From the NCBI RefSeq assembly GCF_023022985.1, contig NZ_CP095461.1, positions 2,976,001-3,040,000 of the forward strand: 64,000 nt of DNA, read 5' to 3'. Each line of letters begins with the position of its first letter. Position 1 is the first letter of the stretch. Source of the stretch: Arthrobacter gengyunqii. GTDB lineage: Bacteria; Actinomycetota; Actinomycetes; Actinomycetales; Micrococcaceae. The notes under the pieces are model-generated. The model was not told the DNA's origin, did no database searches, and saw only the letters and a program-made list of their open reading frames with translations. A program made the position numbers and the translations under genes. Below, piece after piece: positions 51,585-60,099 of this stretch.

Positions 51585-52148
51585 TTACTCTTCGGTGGCT
51601 GCTTCTGCGGCCGGAGCTTCTTCTGCGGCGGCCGGAGCCTCTTCCGCGGCGGGAGCAGCTTCGCTTCCCTCTTCAAGCTTTACGCGCAGAGCCTCAACCG
51701 AGCGTGCCAGCATGGACATCGGTGCCTTGAGGACACCGGCGACGCGTGCAAGCTGGAGCTCACGGGATTCAAGGGCAGCCAGAGCGGCAACACCGGATGC
51801 GTCCAGGGCATTGCCCTCGAAGACACCGGTCTTGATGATCAGCTGCGGGTTGGTCTTGGCAAAATCCGTCAGGCTCTTTGCAGCTGCAACTGCGTCACCC
51901 TTGATGAAGGCAATTGCAGTGGGGCCGGCAAGCTGGCCGTCGAACGCGTCGATGCCGGCTTCCTTGGCTGCAATGCCAGTCAGGGTGTTCTTGACGACCG
52001 AGTACTTGGTGTCCTGGCCGAGCGAACGACGCAGCTCCTTGAGCTGTGCAACGGTGAGCCCGCGGTATTCGGTTAGGACAGCAGCGGTTGATTCCTTGAA
52101 ATCGGTGGTGATTTCTTCAACTGCCGTTACCTTTGTTGGCGTTGCCAT
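51585..52148 (-). CDS. rplJ: 50S ribosomal protein L10 (uL10)
   Basis: Base of the L7/L12 stalk, anchored on L11-binding rRNA. It is 187 residues: EITTDFKESTAAVLTEYRGL at the N terminus, then FIKGDAVAAAKSLTDFAKTN, and an Ala/Glu-rich C-terminal helix region that binds L7/L12. The ATG follows GGAAGGAGGG. The 240-nt leader contains an attenuator-like hairpin and a possible L10-binding site. Confidence 0.97.
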   Translation of the reverse strand: MATPTKVTAVEEITTDFKESTAAVLTEYRGLTVAQLKELRRSLGQDTKYSVVKNTLTGIAAKEAGIDAFDGQLAGPTAIAFIKGDAVAAAKSLTDFAKTNPQLIIKTGVFEGNALDASGVAALAALESRELQLARVAGVLKAPMSMLARSVEALRVKLEEGSEAAPAAEEAPAAAEEAPAAEAATEE

Positions 52149-52194
52149 AACCCTCCTTCCGGGGAATAGTGCCGGTGGATCGGGTCCCGAACAT

Positions 52195-52223
52195 AAAAAA
52201 CGCCCCGGGCAGATGCACGGGGC
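52195..52223 (-). terminator. Attenuator hairpin in the rplJ leader
   Basis: GCCCCG and CGGGGC arms, then a TTTTTT run on the minus strand, ending 47 bases before the rplJ start. The only clear promoter lies upstream of it (52398-52426), so it should control rplJL rather than just end the GNAT transcript. Leaders of this kind with L10-dependent termination are known from Bacillus. Confidence 0.6.
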
Positions 52224-52397
52224 TTAGCAGCAGGCACGCAGTAACACGCGCCGTTTAGCTGAGTTCGTTCACCTGCGCAGGCCGCCCTGTGAAGGGACTT
52301 TCGGATGTCCGATCAACCGGAGTCCACCCGCGGTCCCGGAGATCCAGGATGAGAGTGGGATTGAAAGCACATCGACCGACGGTCTTTGGTAGTTACA

Positions 52398-52426
52398 AGC
52401 GTACGGGAGATTCCCGGACAGGCCAA
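52398..52426 (-). promoter_or_regulatory. Promoter of rplJ-rplL and leader start
   Basis: TTGGCC, 17 bases, TACGCT on the minus strand, about 240 nt before rplJ. Shortly downstream, TACCAAAGACCGTCGGTCGA (near 52374-52393) has an AAAGAC/GTCGGT bulged pattern reminiscent of an L10-binding leader element. Both are pattern matches only. Confidence 0.55.
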
Positions 52427-52437
52427 ATCGGCGCGGA

Positions 52438-53538
52438 TCAGCCTTCAGGGAGAATCTTCTGCCACTCCCCCGAGTACCCCACCGGTTCAAAGCCCAGCTC
52501 TTCGTTGATGGCCAGCATGTGGACGTTCTCGGCGGCGTTCCAGGTCCAGACCCGGGCGGCGTCCGGAAGCTCCCGCCGCAGCCGCATCAGGTTTGCGGCC
52601 TTGAGCACCCTGCCAAGTCCGTGCCCCCGGTGCTGCTTCAGAACCAGGGTGTCGTCCTGGAACGCCACCACAGGGTTGCTGTTAAAGACCATCAGCACCG
52701 TGTGCCCGGCCAGCTGTCCGCTGGGAACATGGCGGACGGCGCTCACCAGCTCCTCGGCATCCATGTCACGCACCTTCGCCTCGCCTTCACGGACGCGTCC
52801 GGCATCCCACCGCTCCTCCTCGACGTCAAGGCCGGCCATGGGGGCATCCGTGCTCATTTTCTGCCGCAGCAGCGCATAGTCATCCACGAGGTGTTCCGGG
52901 CAGGCTCCCTGCCAGAATTCGAGGACATAGTCCGTCCCGGCAGCTGCCGCGGCAGATGCCAGCTTCTCCCGCCAGTCAACGCCGTCCGTCAGATCAAGGA
53001 GGCTGATCCGCTCCACCTGTTCCAGGTCGAAATTCCGGTCGGCGGCGAAGCGCGCGGCACTGTCCGCAGGGATGGTGCCGATCCCGCTTTCCGGTGCCAC
53101 TACCGGGCCCGAGTCAGCGCCGGGCCGCACCGGATGGTCCGTTTCACCCAGGAGGGTTCGGCGCCCGTCGGCCAATGCAGCCTGCTCGACTGCCGCATAC
53201 AGGCGGCTTCCCAGCCCGGCCCTTCTGGCGCCCGGAGCCACTGCCACATGCACCCAGGCCGAGTGGATGTTGTCCAGCATCGGCAGCTTGAGCGTGGCCA
53301 CGCCCACGAGCTCGCCACCAATCCGCGCACCAAGCAGGATCCGCCGGCGCATCGACGAAGGCCGGAAACCGGCCAGCAGTGTCTGGGGTGCGTCCCGGAA
53401 GTCATCATTGCCCCACGTCTCGCGCAGGGTGCCGTTCAGGAGCTCAACCGCAGCGATGAAATCTGCTGCCGCGGGATCAGTTGACTCCAGGCTCACGGGG
53501 ATGGGCAGCGGAGCGATAACCGCGGAATCAAGTGTCAT
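52438..53538 (-). CDS. Tandem-domain GNAT acetyltransferase
   Basis: It is 366 residues with two acetyl-CoA-binding motifs: VAPGARRAGLGSRLY (about residues 96-110) in the N-terminal domain and VLKQHRGHGLGRVL (about 303-316) in the C-terminal domain. The layout resembles mycothiol synthase-type double GNAT proteins, but I cannot assign a substrate. It lies between the rplKA terminator and the rplJ leader, so it may be a separate transcription unit. The ATG is chosen because the frame closes upstream. Confidence 0.85.
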   Translation of the reverse strand: MTLDSAVIAPLPIPVSLESTDPAAADFIAAVELLNGTLRETWGNDDFRDAPQTLLAGFRPSSMRRRILLGARIGGELVGVATLKLPMLDNIHSAWVHVAVAPGARRAGLGSRLYAAVEQAALADGRRTLLGETDHPVRPGADSGPVVAPESGIGTIPADSAARFAADRNFDLEQVERISLLDLTDGVDWREKLASAAAAAGTDYVLEFWQGACPEHLVDDYALLRQKMSTDAPMAGLDVEEERWDAGRVREGEAKVRDMDAEELVSAVRHVPSGQLAGHTVLMVFNSNPVVAFQDDTLVLKQHRGHGLGRVLKAANLMRLRRELPDAARVWTWNAAENVHMLAINEELGFEPVGYSGEWQKILPEG

Positions 53539-53572
53539 GGCTCACATCCTGCCGCAACCGCGGGCAGGGTAC

Positions 53573-53606
53573 AAAAAAAGCGGCCGCAGCGAAACGCTGC
53601 GGCCGC
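53573..53606 (-). terminator. Terminator of rplK-rplA
   Basis: Perfect 12-bp stem (GCGGCCGCAGCG / CGCTGCGGCCGC) with a three-base loop and seven T residues on the minus strand. About 40 bp after the rplA stop. The best terminator in the window. Confidence 0.9.
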
Positions 53607-53645
53607 CCTCAAGCAGATCCGGGACGGTGAGGCCCCTGAGCCGAA

Positions 53646-54353
53646 TTATGCGTCGGCAAGAACCTTGGTGACGTTCGGGTCCACGGCGATGCCGGGGCCG
53701 AACGTGGTGGAGACGGTTGCCTTCTGGATGTAGCGGCCCTTGGAAGCGGACGGCTTCAGACGCAGGACTTCCTCCAGAGCTGCGGCGTAGTTCTCTGCCA
53801 GCTTCTGCTGGTCAAAGGACACCTTGCCGATGATGAAGTGCAGGTTGGAGTGCTTGTCGACGCGGAAGTCGATCTTGCCGCCCTTGATGTCGGTGACAGC
53901 CTTGGCGACGTTCGGGGTAACCGTGCCGGTCTTCGGGTTCGGCATCAGGTTACGCGGGCCGAGGACGCGGCCCAGGCGGCCAACCTTGCCCATCATGTCC
54001 GGGGTGGCAACGGCGGCGTCGAAGTCGACCCAGCCTGCTGCAACCTTTTCGATCATGTCATCGGAACCTACGAAGTCGGCGCCGGCTGCAATAGCCTGCT
54101 CTGCCTTCTCGCCCGTTGCGAAAACCAGGACGCGTGCGGTCTTACCCGTACCGTGGGGCAGGTTAACCGTGCCGCGGACCATCTGGTCGGCCTTGCGGGG
54201 GTCAACGCCCAGTCGGAATGCAACCTCAACGGTCGCATCAAACTTGGAGGGGTTGGTTTCCTTCGCCAGCTCTACAGCCTCAACCGGTGCGTACAGCTTG
54301 TCCGCATCGATCTTGGCTACAGCTGCTTCATATGCTTTGCTGCGCTTTGCCAT
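53646..54353 (-). CDS. rplA: 50S ribosomal protein L1 (uL1)
   Basis: Mobile stalk protein at the E site, also an autoregulator of the L11 operon in E. coli. It is 235 residues from the ATG at 54351-54353 ([20 protein letters not shown]). [24 protein letters not shown] and [16 protein letters not shown] are signature segments. The open frame beyond that ATG lacks conserved sequence. Lies 140 bp after rplK. Confidence 0.96.
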   Translation of the reverse strand: MAKRSKAYEAAVAKIDADKLYAPVEAVELAKETNPSKFDATVEVAFRLGVDPRKADQMVRGTVNLPHGTGKTARVLVFATGEKAEQAIAAGADFVGSDDMIEKVAAGWVDFDAAVATPDMMGKVGRLGRVLGPRNLMPNPKTGTVTPNVAKAVTDIKGGKIDFRVDKHSNLHFIIGKVSFDQQKLAENYAAALEEVLRLKPSASKGRYIQKATVSTTFGPGIAVDPNVTKVLADA

Positions 54354-54493
54354 CTGCTTTTTCTCCTTGTGCAGTTGTGGTCTGTCGGACCGCGCTCGGC
54401 CCTGCCACACGCCGTCGTACCCTATGGCACGAGCAGCTTTTTGAGTGTAAATGTTTGTTCGGCGGGCGGACCCGCGTCACGGAAAAGGCGTTA

Positions 54494-54925
54494 TTAGCCT
54501 TCTACGGTGATACCCATGGAGCGGGCGGTGCCGGCGATGATCTTGGCAGCAGCCTTGACGTCGTTGGCGTTGAGGTCTTCCATCTTCATGGTGGCGATCT
54601 CTTCGACCTGAGCCTGGGTCAGGTTGGCAACCTTGGCGGTGTGCGGGGTTGCAGAACCCTTGGCAACGCCGGCAGCCTTCTTGATCAGCTGTGCAGCCGG
54701 AGGAGTCTTCGTGATGAAGGTGAACGAACGGTCTTCGTAAACGGTGATTTCAACCGGGATAACGTTGCCGCGCTGGGATTCCGTTGCAGCGTTGTACGCC
54801 TTGCAGAATTCCATGATGTTGACACCGTGCTGGCCAAGTGCCGGACCAATCGGAGGAGCCGGGTTGGCGGCACCTGCGTTGATCTGCAGCTTGATGAGGC
54901 CGGTGACCTTTTTCTTGGGGGCCAT
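54494..54925 (-). CDS. rplK: 50S ribosomal protein L11 (uL11)
   Basis: GTPase-centre protein that binds 23S rRNA and affects stringent-response signalling. It is 143 residues: [39 protein letters not shown] and the C-terminal RNA-binding region ending [12 protein letters not shown]. Lies 129 bp after nusG; that gap holds a hairpin. Confidence 0.97.
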
Positions 54926-54971
54926 GAAAGGGTCCTTCTCTAAATTATGTTCCCGGGGAACAGGAGCGTCC

Positions 54972-55008
54972 GTCCGGGTTGGTGGCCGCCATGGCGTGGC
55001 GGCCGGAC
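54972..55008 (-). promoter_or_regulatory. Hairpin in the rplK leader
   Basis: Inner arms GGCCGCCA/TGGCGGCC around a five-base loop, with outer GTCC/GGAC, between nusG and rplK. In E. coli L1 binds the L11 leader; this could be the local equivalent or just a structured spacer. Confidence 0.4.
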
Positions 55009-55054
55009 GCTGCCGGCAGGGTAAAGCGGACCTGCAGACAACGAAGTCTTTGTA

Positions 55055-55846
55055 CTACTGCAGCTTGGTGACCTGACCGAAGCCAAGGGTCACCGGAGTC
55101 TCGCGCTCGAAGATGGTCACCAGGACCACCAGCTGCTGGGATTCCGGCTTGATTTCGGAGATCGTGGCCTGGAGCGTCTCGAACGGTCCTTCGTTGACCG
55201 TAACGGGCTCGCCGACCTCGAAGTCCACTGCGTAGTTCGAAGATTCCTGCGCGGGCTTGCCGGCTTCGATCTTCGGGGAAACCACTGTGTGTTCCAGCAT
55301 GGAGTAAACCTCTTTGAGGCTCAGCGGCACCGGGTTGTGGGCGTTGCCCACGAATCCGGTCACGCCGGGAGTGTGACGCACAACGCCCCACGAGGCGTCG
55401 GTCAGTTCCATGCGGACCAGCACGTAACCGGGAATGCGAACCCGGTTGACGATCTTGCGCGTGGTGTTCTTGATCTCGACGACTTCCTCCATCGGGACCT
55501 GGATTTCGAAGATGTTATCTTCCATGTCCATGGTCTGGATGCGGGTCTCGAGGTTTACCTTTACGCGGTTCTCGTAGCCGGCGTAGGAGTGGATGACGTA
55601 CCAGTCACCCTCCTGGCGGCGCAGCTTGGCCTTGAAGGCTTCTGCGGGATCTTCCTCGGGCTCTTCTGCTGAGTCTTCGGAGTCTGCGGAATCAGAGTTC
55701 ACGGCCTCATCGGCGGCGTCGGCATCCTCTGCCGGAACGTCACCCTCAGCGGGCGCCTCGGCGACGTCTGCTGCGGTCGTTTCATCCTCGGCATCCAGAT
55801 CAGCGGCATTGTCATTGATCTGTGATTCGAGTTCTTGCTCGGACAC
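55055..55846 (-). CDS. nusG: Transcription termination/antitermination protein NusG
   Basis: Links RNA polymerase to Rho and, through S10, to the ribosome. The NGN domain starts at [20 protein letters not shown] and the KOW domain is [20 protein letters not shown]. It is 263 residues against 181 in E. coli because of an acidic, Asp/Glu/Ala-rich head of about 75 residues, a known actinobacterial feature. It lies 101 bp after secE, the usual order. Confidence 0.96.
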   Translation of the reverse strand: MSEQELESQINDNAADLDAEDETTAADVAEAPAEGDVPAEDADAADEAVNSDSADSEDSAEEPEEDPAEAFKAKLRRQEGDWYVIHSYAGYENRVKVNLETRIQTMDMEDNIFEIQVPMEEVVEIKNTTRKIVNRVRIPGYVLVRMELTDASWGVVRHTPGVTGFVGNAHNPVPLSLKEVYSMLEHTVVSPKIEAGKPAQESSNYAVDFEVGEPVTVNEGPFETLQATISEIKPESQQLVVLVTIFERETPVTLGFGQVTKLQ

Positions 55847-55947
55847 GTAGATTCCTGCTTTCTTCTTCAGAGCTCTATAGGGTTTGTCACTAGCTCCAGC
55901 TCAAAGGCCTGAGGTTCCTGCCCTTGGGGCGGACCACAGGGAAGGCG

Positions 55948-56229
55948 CTAGCTCTCGCCGCTGCCCGAACCGAAGATCCACAGTGCTCCTGCACCAAAGA
56001 CAAAATCCAGAACTGTCACGATAATTATCATCACGACCACGAAGGCCAGGACTACGAGGGTGTATCTCAGCAGTTCCTTGCGGGTGGGGGTGACCACCTT
56101 TTTCAGTTCTGCAATAACCTGACGCAGGAAGAGCGCAATAGCCGCGAAGAAGCCGCGCTTCTTGGGCCCGCTGGAGGGGTGTCCCTTGGAGCTGCCGGCA
56201 GCTGTCTCGGTCACCATCGCCTCACTCAT
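55948..56229 (-). CDS. secE: Preprotein translocase subunit SecE
   Basis: Clamps SecY in the translocon. It is 93 residues with a soluble head, an amphipathic stretch ending LRQVIAELKKVVTPTRKELL and a single transmembrane helix (TLVVLAFVVVMIIIVTVLDF). Single-helix form, usual for Gram-positives. Lies between tRNA-Trp and nusG. Confidence 0.95.
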   Translation of the reverse strand: MSEAMVTETAAGSSKGHPSSGPKKRGFFAAIALFLRQVIAELKKVVTPTRKELLRYTLVVLAFVVVMIIIVTVLDFVFGAGALWIFGSGSGES

Positions 56230-56310
56230 CTGTTCGGTTCACAGCCGCAGCAAGTGCTGGGACTGCTGCTTCATGAAGGACTGCTGAGCTGCCGTGATGA
56301 CAGCCGTGCG

Positions 56311-56383
56311 CAGGGCAGACAGGACTCGAACCTGCAACCTGCGGTTTTGGAGACCGCTGCGCTACCAATTGCGCCACTACCCT
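56311..56383 (-). tRNA. trnW: tRNA-Trp (anticodon CCA)
   Basis: 73-nt cloverleaf: 7-bp acceptor stem AGGGTAG/CTGCCCT with one G-U pair, 4-bp D stem (GCGC/GCGC), anticodon stem GCGGT/ACCGC with loop CTCCAAA (anticodon at 56348-56350), and T arm GCAGG-TTCGAGT-CCTGT. The 3' CCA is not encoded. Discriminator base G, as expected for tRNA-Trp. Upstream of secE, the classic actinobacterial tRNA-Trp-secE-nusG arrangement. Confidence 0.97.
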
Positions 56384-56720
56384 ATGGAGGAAACCACTCT
56401 ACCGGTAATAACCCTCGTCAGCGAACCGGCGACAGGCACAGACCAGTGTTGGGACTTCAACACGAAGATCAAGTCTACTCAATGTTTGCGGTTCCGTCGA
56501 ACCGGCCTCCGGGCAGGGTGCCGGCAGACGCTCTCCGGCCCTCCCGATGCGTGCTCTGTCCCGGGTCTTTCGGCCGCCGCGCCGTAAGAAAGGGCGTGCA
56601 TCCGCACCTGCACCTAAACTGGGAACCGGCGGCAATTGCCAACGGCAGCCGGGAATCCGGCGGCCGAGCACGCCACAAGTCCCTTTCGGGAATTCCACCG
56701 CAACCACAGACGGGAACGCC

Positions 56721-57941
56721 ATGTCTTCCACCGGCCGAATTTCAGAGCGCATCGCCTCCATCGCGGAGTCCGCGACACTTGCCGTAGATGCCAAGGCGAA
56801 GGCCCTCAAGGCCGCCGGCCGGCCGGTGATCGGCTTCGGCGCGGGTGAGCCGGATTTCCCGACGCCGGCCTACATTGTTGACGCCGCCGTCGAGGCCGCC
56901 CGCAACCCGCGTTTCCACCGCTACTCCCCCGCCGCCGGCCTGCCGGAGCTGAAGAAGGCCATCGCCGAGAAGACGCTGCGTGATTCCGGCTATGCCGTGG
57001 ACTCGAGCCAAATCCTGGTGACCAACGGCGGCAAGCAGGCCGTCTACGAGGCGTTCGCCACCCTGTTGAATCCCGGTGACGAGGTTTTGCTGCCCGCTCC
57101 CTACTGGACCACGTATCCGGAAGCCATCCGCCTGGCCGGCGGTGTTCCCGTGGAGGTGTTTGCCGGTCCCGAGCAGGGGTACATGGTCACCGTGGAGCAG
57201 CTCGAGGCAGCCCGCACCGACAAGACCAAGCTCCTGCTGTTCTGCTCCCCCTCCAACCCCACCGGCGCTGTTTATCCGGCGGAGAAGGTGGCCGAGATCG
57301 GCCGCTGGGCCGCTTCCCGCGGGCTCTGGGTCGTCACCGACGAGATTTATGAGCACCTGACGTACGACGGCGTGGAGTTCACTTCCATCGCGACGGCGGC
57401 TCCCGAGCTTGGTGACAAGGTGGTGGTGCTCAACGGCGTGGCCAAGACCTATGCCATGACCGGCTGGCGGGTAGGTTGGATGATCGCCGCGGCCGATGTC
57501 ATCAAGGCGGCCACCAACCTGCAGTCGCACCTGTCCTCCAACGTGTCCAATGTTTCCCAGATGGCCGCCCTGGCCGCCGTCTCCGGTCCGCTGACCGCCG
57601 TTGAGGAAATGAAGACCGCGTTTGACCGCCGCCGCAAGGCCATGGTGGCGGCACTGAACTCAGTGGAGGGCGTCGAATGCCCGATGCCTGAGGGCGCCTT
57701 CTACGCCTATGCCGACGTCCGGGGGCTGCTCGGCAAGGAGTTCCCGGGTGCCGACGGCCCGGTCCGGCCGCAGACCTCCGCCGAGCTGGCGGCGCTCATC
57801 CTGGAGACCGTGGAGGTGGCAGTGGTTCCCGGCGAGGCATTTGGACCCTCCGGCTATCTCCGTCTCTCCTACGCACTGGGCGATGAGGACCTGGCCGAGG
57901 GCATGTCCCGCCTGACGGAGTTCCTCGGCCGCGCCCAGTAG
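56721..57941 (+). CDS. aspC: PLP-dependent aminotransferase, aspartate aminotransferase type (class I)
   Basis: Transaminates an amino acid such as aspartate with 2-oxoglutarate. It is 406 residues from the ATG at 56721 ([20 protein letters not shown]). The frame is open further upstream but overlaps nothing conserved. The PLP lysine is in [25 protein letters not shown] and the aromatic substrate-binding segment fit class I. Substrate specificity is not provable from sequence. The gene lies next to tRNA-Trp-secE, a common place for aspC in this phylum. Confidence 0.88.
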   Translation: MSSTGRISERIASIAESATLAVDAKAKALKAAGRPVIGFGAGEPDFPTPAYIVDAAVEAARNPRFHRYSPAAGLPELKKAIAEKTLRDSGYAVDSSQILVTNGGKQAVYEAFATLLNPGDEVLLPAPYWTTYPEAIRLAGGVPVEVFAGPEQGYMVTVEQLEAARTDKTKLLLFCSPSNPTGAVYPAEKVAEIGRWAASRGLWVVTDEIYEHLTYDGVEFTSIATAAPELGDKVVVLNGVAKTYAMTGWRVGWMIAAADVIKAATNLQSHLSSNVSNVSQMAALAAVSGPLTAVEEMKTAFDRRRKAMVAALNSVEGVECPMPEGAFYAYADVRGLLGKEFPGADGPVRPQTSAELAALILETVEVAVVPGEAFGPSGYLRLSYALGDEDLAEGMSRLTEFLGRAQ

Positions 57942-57951
57942 GGCCGCAGGG

Positions 57952-57985
57952 TCCTCCTCCCGGCCGCCAGCGCCCGGGAGGAGGA
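57952..57985. terminator. Hairpin between aspC and the response regulator
   Basis: Perfect 12-bp stem TCCTCCTCCCGG / CCGGGAGGAGGA between two convergent genes. No clear T-run, so termination strength is uncertain. Confidence 0.5.
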
Positions 57986-57996
57986 TGCCGGATGGC

Positions 57997-58668
57997 TTAG
58001 AGCAGCCTGCGGTCAGCGGCCCACCGGCTGATCTCATGCCTGCTGGACAGCTGGAGCTTGCGCAGCACCGCGGAGACGTGGGTTTCAACCGTCTTGACGG
58101 AGATAAAGAGTTCCCGCGCCACTTCCTTATAGCTGTAGCCGCGGGCTATCAGCCGCATCACTTCCAGTTCCCGGGCCGACAGCCGGTCCAACTCGTCGTC
58201 GACTGCCGCCACGGTTCCGGTGCCGAAGGCGTCAAGGACGAATCCCGCCAGCCGCGGTGAGAACACGGCGTCTCCGCCGGCAACCCGGACCACGGCGTCG
58301 GAGATCTCAGCCCCCGAAATGGTTTTGGTGACGTAGCCGCGGGCACCGGCACGGATGACAGTCACCACGTCTTCCGCCGAGTCCGAAACGCTGAGTGCAA
58401 GGAAGCGGGTGCTGCCCAGCAGATCCCGGCAGCCGGCGATCACTTCCGCGCCGCCGCCGCCAACACCGCCGGGCAGGTGCACGTCCAGGAGGACGACGGC
58501 GGGGCGGTGGGCGCGGATGGCGGCGACGGCCGATTCCACGGTGTCGGCCTCGGCAACCACCCGCAGCCTGCCGTCCAGGTCCGCTTTCAGTCCGGACCGG
58601 AAGATGGCGTGGTCGTCGACGACCACAACGTTGATGCCGTCGTCGCTGGTGGTGGTGCCGCTTGTCAT
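57997..58668 (-). CDS. LuxR/NarL-family response regulator
   Basis: Output regulator of the adjacent sensor kinase. The receiver domain has VVVVDDHAIFRSGL and the phosphorylatable Asp in VVLLDVHLPGG (about residue 61). The C-terminal helix-turn-helix of the NarL type includes LSARELEVMRLIARGYSYKE and LFISVKTVETHVS. It is 223 residues and overlaps the kinase gene by four bases. Confidence 0.93.
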   Translation of the reverse strand: MTSGTTTSDDGINVVVVDDHAIFRSGLKADLDGRLRVVAEADTVESAVAAIRAHRPAVVLLDVHLPGGVGGGGAEVIAGCRDLLGSTRFLALSVSDSAEDVVTVIRAGARGYVTKTISGAEISDAVVRVAGGDAVFSPRLAGFVLDAFGTGTVAAVDDELDRLSARELEVMRLIARGYSYKEVARELFISVKTVETHVSAVLRKLQLSSRHEISRWAADRRLL

Positions 58669-59966
58669 GGGTGCTCCGATGTCTGGTTGGTGTTTGTGCC
58701 CGCTTCCGCCCCGGCCCGGGACAGCGGCAGTCCCAGCCGCACTTCAGTCCCCTCCGGTCCGCTGCGGATGACGGCGGTGCCGCCGTTGCGCCTCATGCGT
58801 CCCACAATGGACTCGCGGACGCCGAGCCGGTCCGGGGGCACCGTGTCCGGATCAAAACCGGTCCCGCGGTCGCGTATGAAAATCTCTGCGCGGTCCGCAG
58901 TGCACTCCACGTAAACGGAGACCGGTCCCCCGGCGTGCTGGGCTGCGTTAACAAGTGCGGCCCGCGCGGCCTGGGTCATAGCTTCGGCGGCCGCGTCCAG
59001 TGGCGCATCCCCCACCGTCACCACCTCCACCGGATATCCGTATTCATCCTCGACCTGGGCTGCCACCGCGGCGATGGAATCGGATAGCTGTCCGGGCGCG
59101 CGGGGGTCGTCGGCGTAAAGCCAGCGCCGCAGTTCCCGTTCCTGAGCACGGGCCAGGCGCACCACGTCCTGCTCGGAACCGGCGCGGTTTTGGATCAGTG
59201 CCAGGGTCTGCAGGACGGAATCGTGCAGGTGGGCGGCTATTTCGGCGCGCTCGCGTTCGCGGATCCGGCCGGCTCTTTCCGTCTCCAGTTCGCGCCAGTA
59301 CTTGACGGCCCAGGGCGCGAAGACAAGGGCGACGCCGGCCAGGACGGCGCTGGCAGCGAGCAGGCCCGCAAACAGCACATCCCAGGCGAACGCTCCGGAG
59401 ACCATCAGCAGCACTCCGACAACCACCAGCAGCAACCCTGCGGCCAAGCGCAGGAGACCGGACCGGCGGTCGGCGCCGGCGCGGCTGAGCAGTCCTGCCC
59501 GGCGGACTTCATCCAGCTGGGACCAAGCCAGAACGGCACCGGCCACAATCGCGCCAAGGGGGAACAGGACCCGCCAGTTTATGTCGGCGCCGAACCGCTG
59601 GGCGATGAAGACTGCGGCGACAGCCAGCAGTGCAAGCCCGGACAGCACGTCCCTGCCGGCCGCGGCTTCGATCCAGCCCCGCTTGGTGGACGGACTCTCC
59701 GGGGCGGGGGTTCCGGAGCTGTGTCCGGCGAAGTTCTGTGCAACGCTCCGGGGATTGCGCCCGGCATCGGCGCTGTCCGCCGCCTCCCCCGCCGTCGGGA
59801 CCAGGATCCACAGCCAGGCGTAGAGCACCAGTCCCGCACCACCGGACACGGCCAGCAGCACCATTAAGGCGCGCACCAGGTTCACGGACCAGCCCAGGTG
59901 TCCGGCGAGCCCGGAACAGACGCCCGCAACCAGGCGGTCCTCAGGTCGGAGCAGTGGTGCCTTCAT
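58665..59966 (-). CDS. Sensor histidine kinase with N-terminal PspC domain
   Basis: It is about 433 residues. The N terminus (RPEDRLVAGVCSGLAGHLGW through YAWLWILVP) is a PspC domain; several transmembrane helices follow. The HisKA_3 phosphoacceptor is in EIAAHLHDSVLQTLALIQ and the HATPase has NAAQHAGGPVSV and a DRGTGFDPDTV G-box. I chose the ATG at 59964-59966; a TTG four codons upstream is the alternative. Divergent from a PspC gene, so this looks like an envelope-stress system. Confidence 0.9.
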   Translation of the reverse strand: MKAPLLRPEDRLVAGVCSGLAGHLGWSVNLVRALMVLLAVSGGAGLVLYAWLWILVPTAGEAADSADAGRNPRSVAQNFAGHSSGTPAPESPSTKRGWIEAAAGRDVLSGLALLAVAAVFIAQRFGADINWRVLFPLGAIVAGAVLAWSQLDEVRRAGLLSRAGADRRSGLLRLAAGLLLVVVGVLLMVSGAFAWDVLFAGLLAASAVLAGVALVFAPWAVKYWRELETERAGRIRERERAEIAAHLHDSVLQTLALIQNRAGSEQDVVRLARAQERELRRWLYADDPRAPGQLSDSIAAVAAQVEDEYGYPVEVVTVGDAPLDAAAEAMTQAARAALVNAAQHAGGPVSVYVECTADRAEIFIRDRGTGFDPDTVPPDRLGVRESIVGRMRRNGGTAVIRSGPEGTEVRLGLPLSRAGAEAGTNTNQTSEHP

Positions 59967-60099
59967 GCCTTTATCCAAGCACGTTCCCGCGCCTCACGAC
60001 GGCCTGAACCGGCCTCCGGACACCTTTTCAGGGCTGACTCAGGGTTGCCTCAGGGGAGTCCCCGATTCTTTCCCGCCGGTTGGCCGACAGAATGGAACC

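Noticed and set aside
56311-56383. Possible attachment site at tRNA-Trp
   Set aside because: No integrase, duplicated tRNA end or atypical region is next to it; the neighbourhood is normal secE-nusG and aspC.
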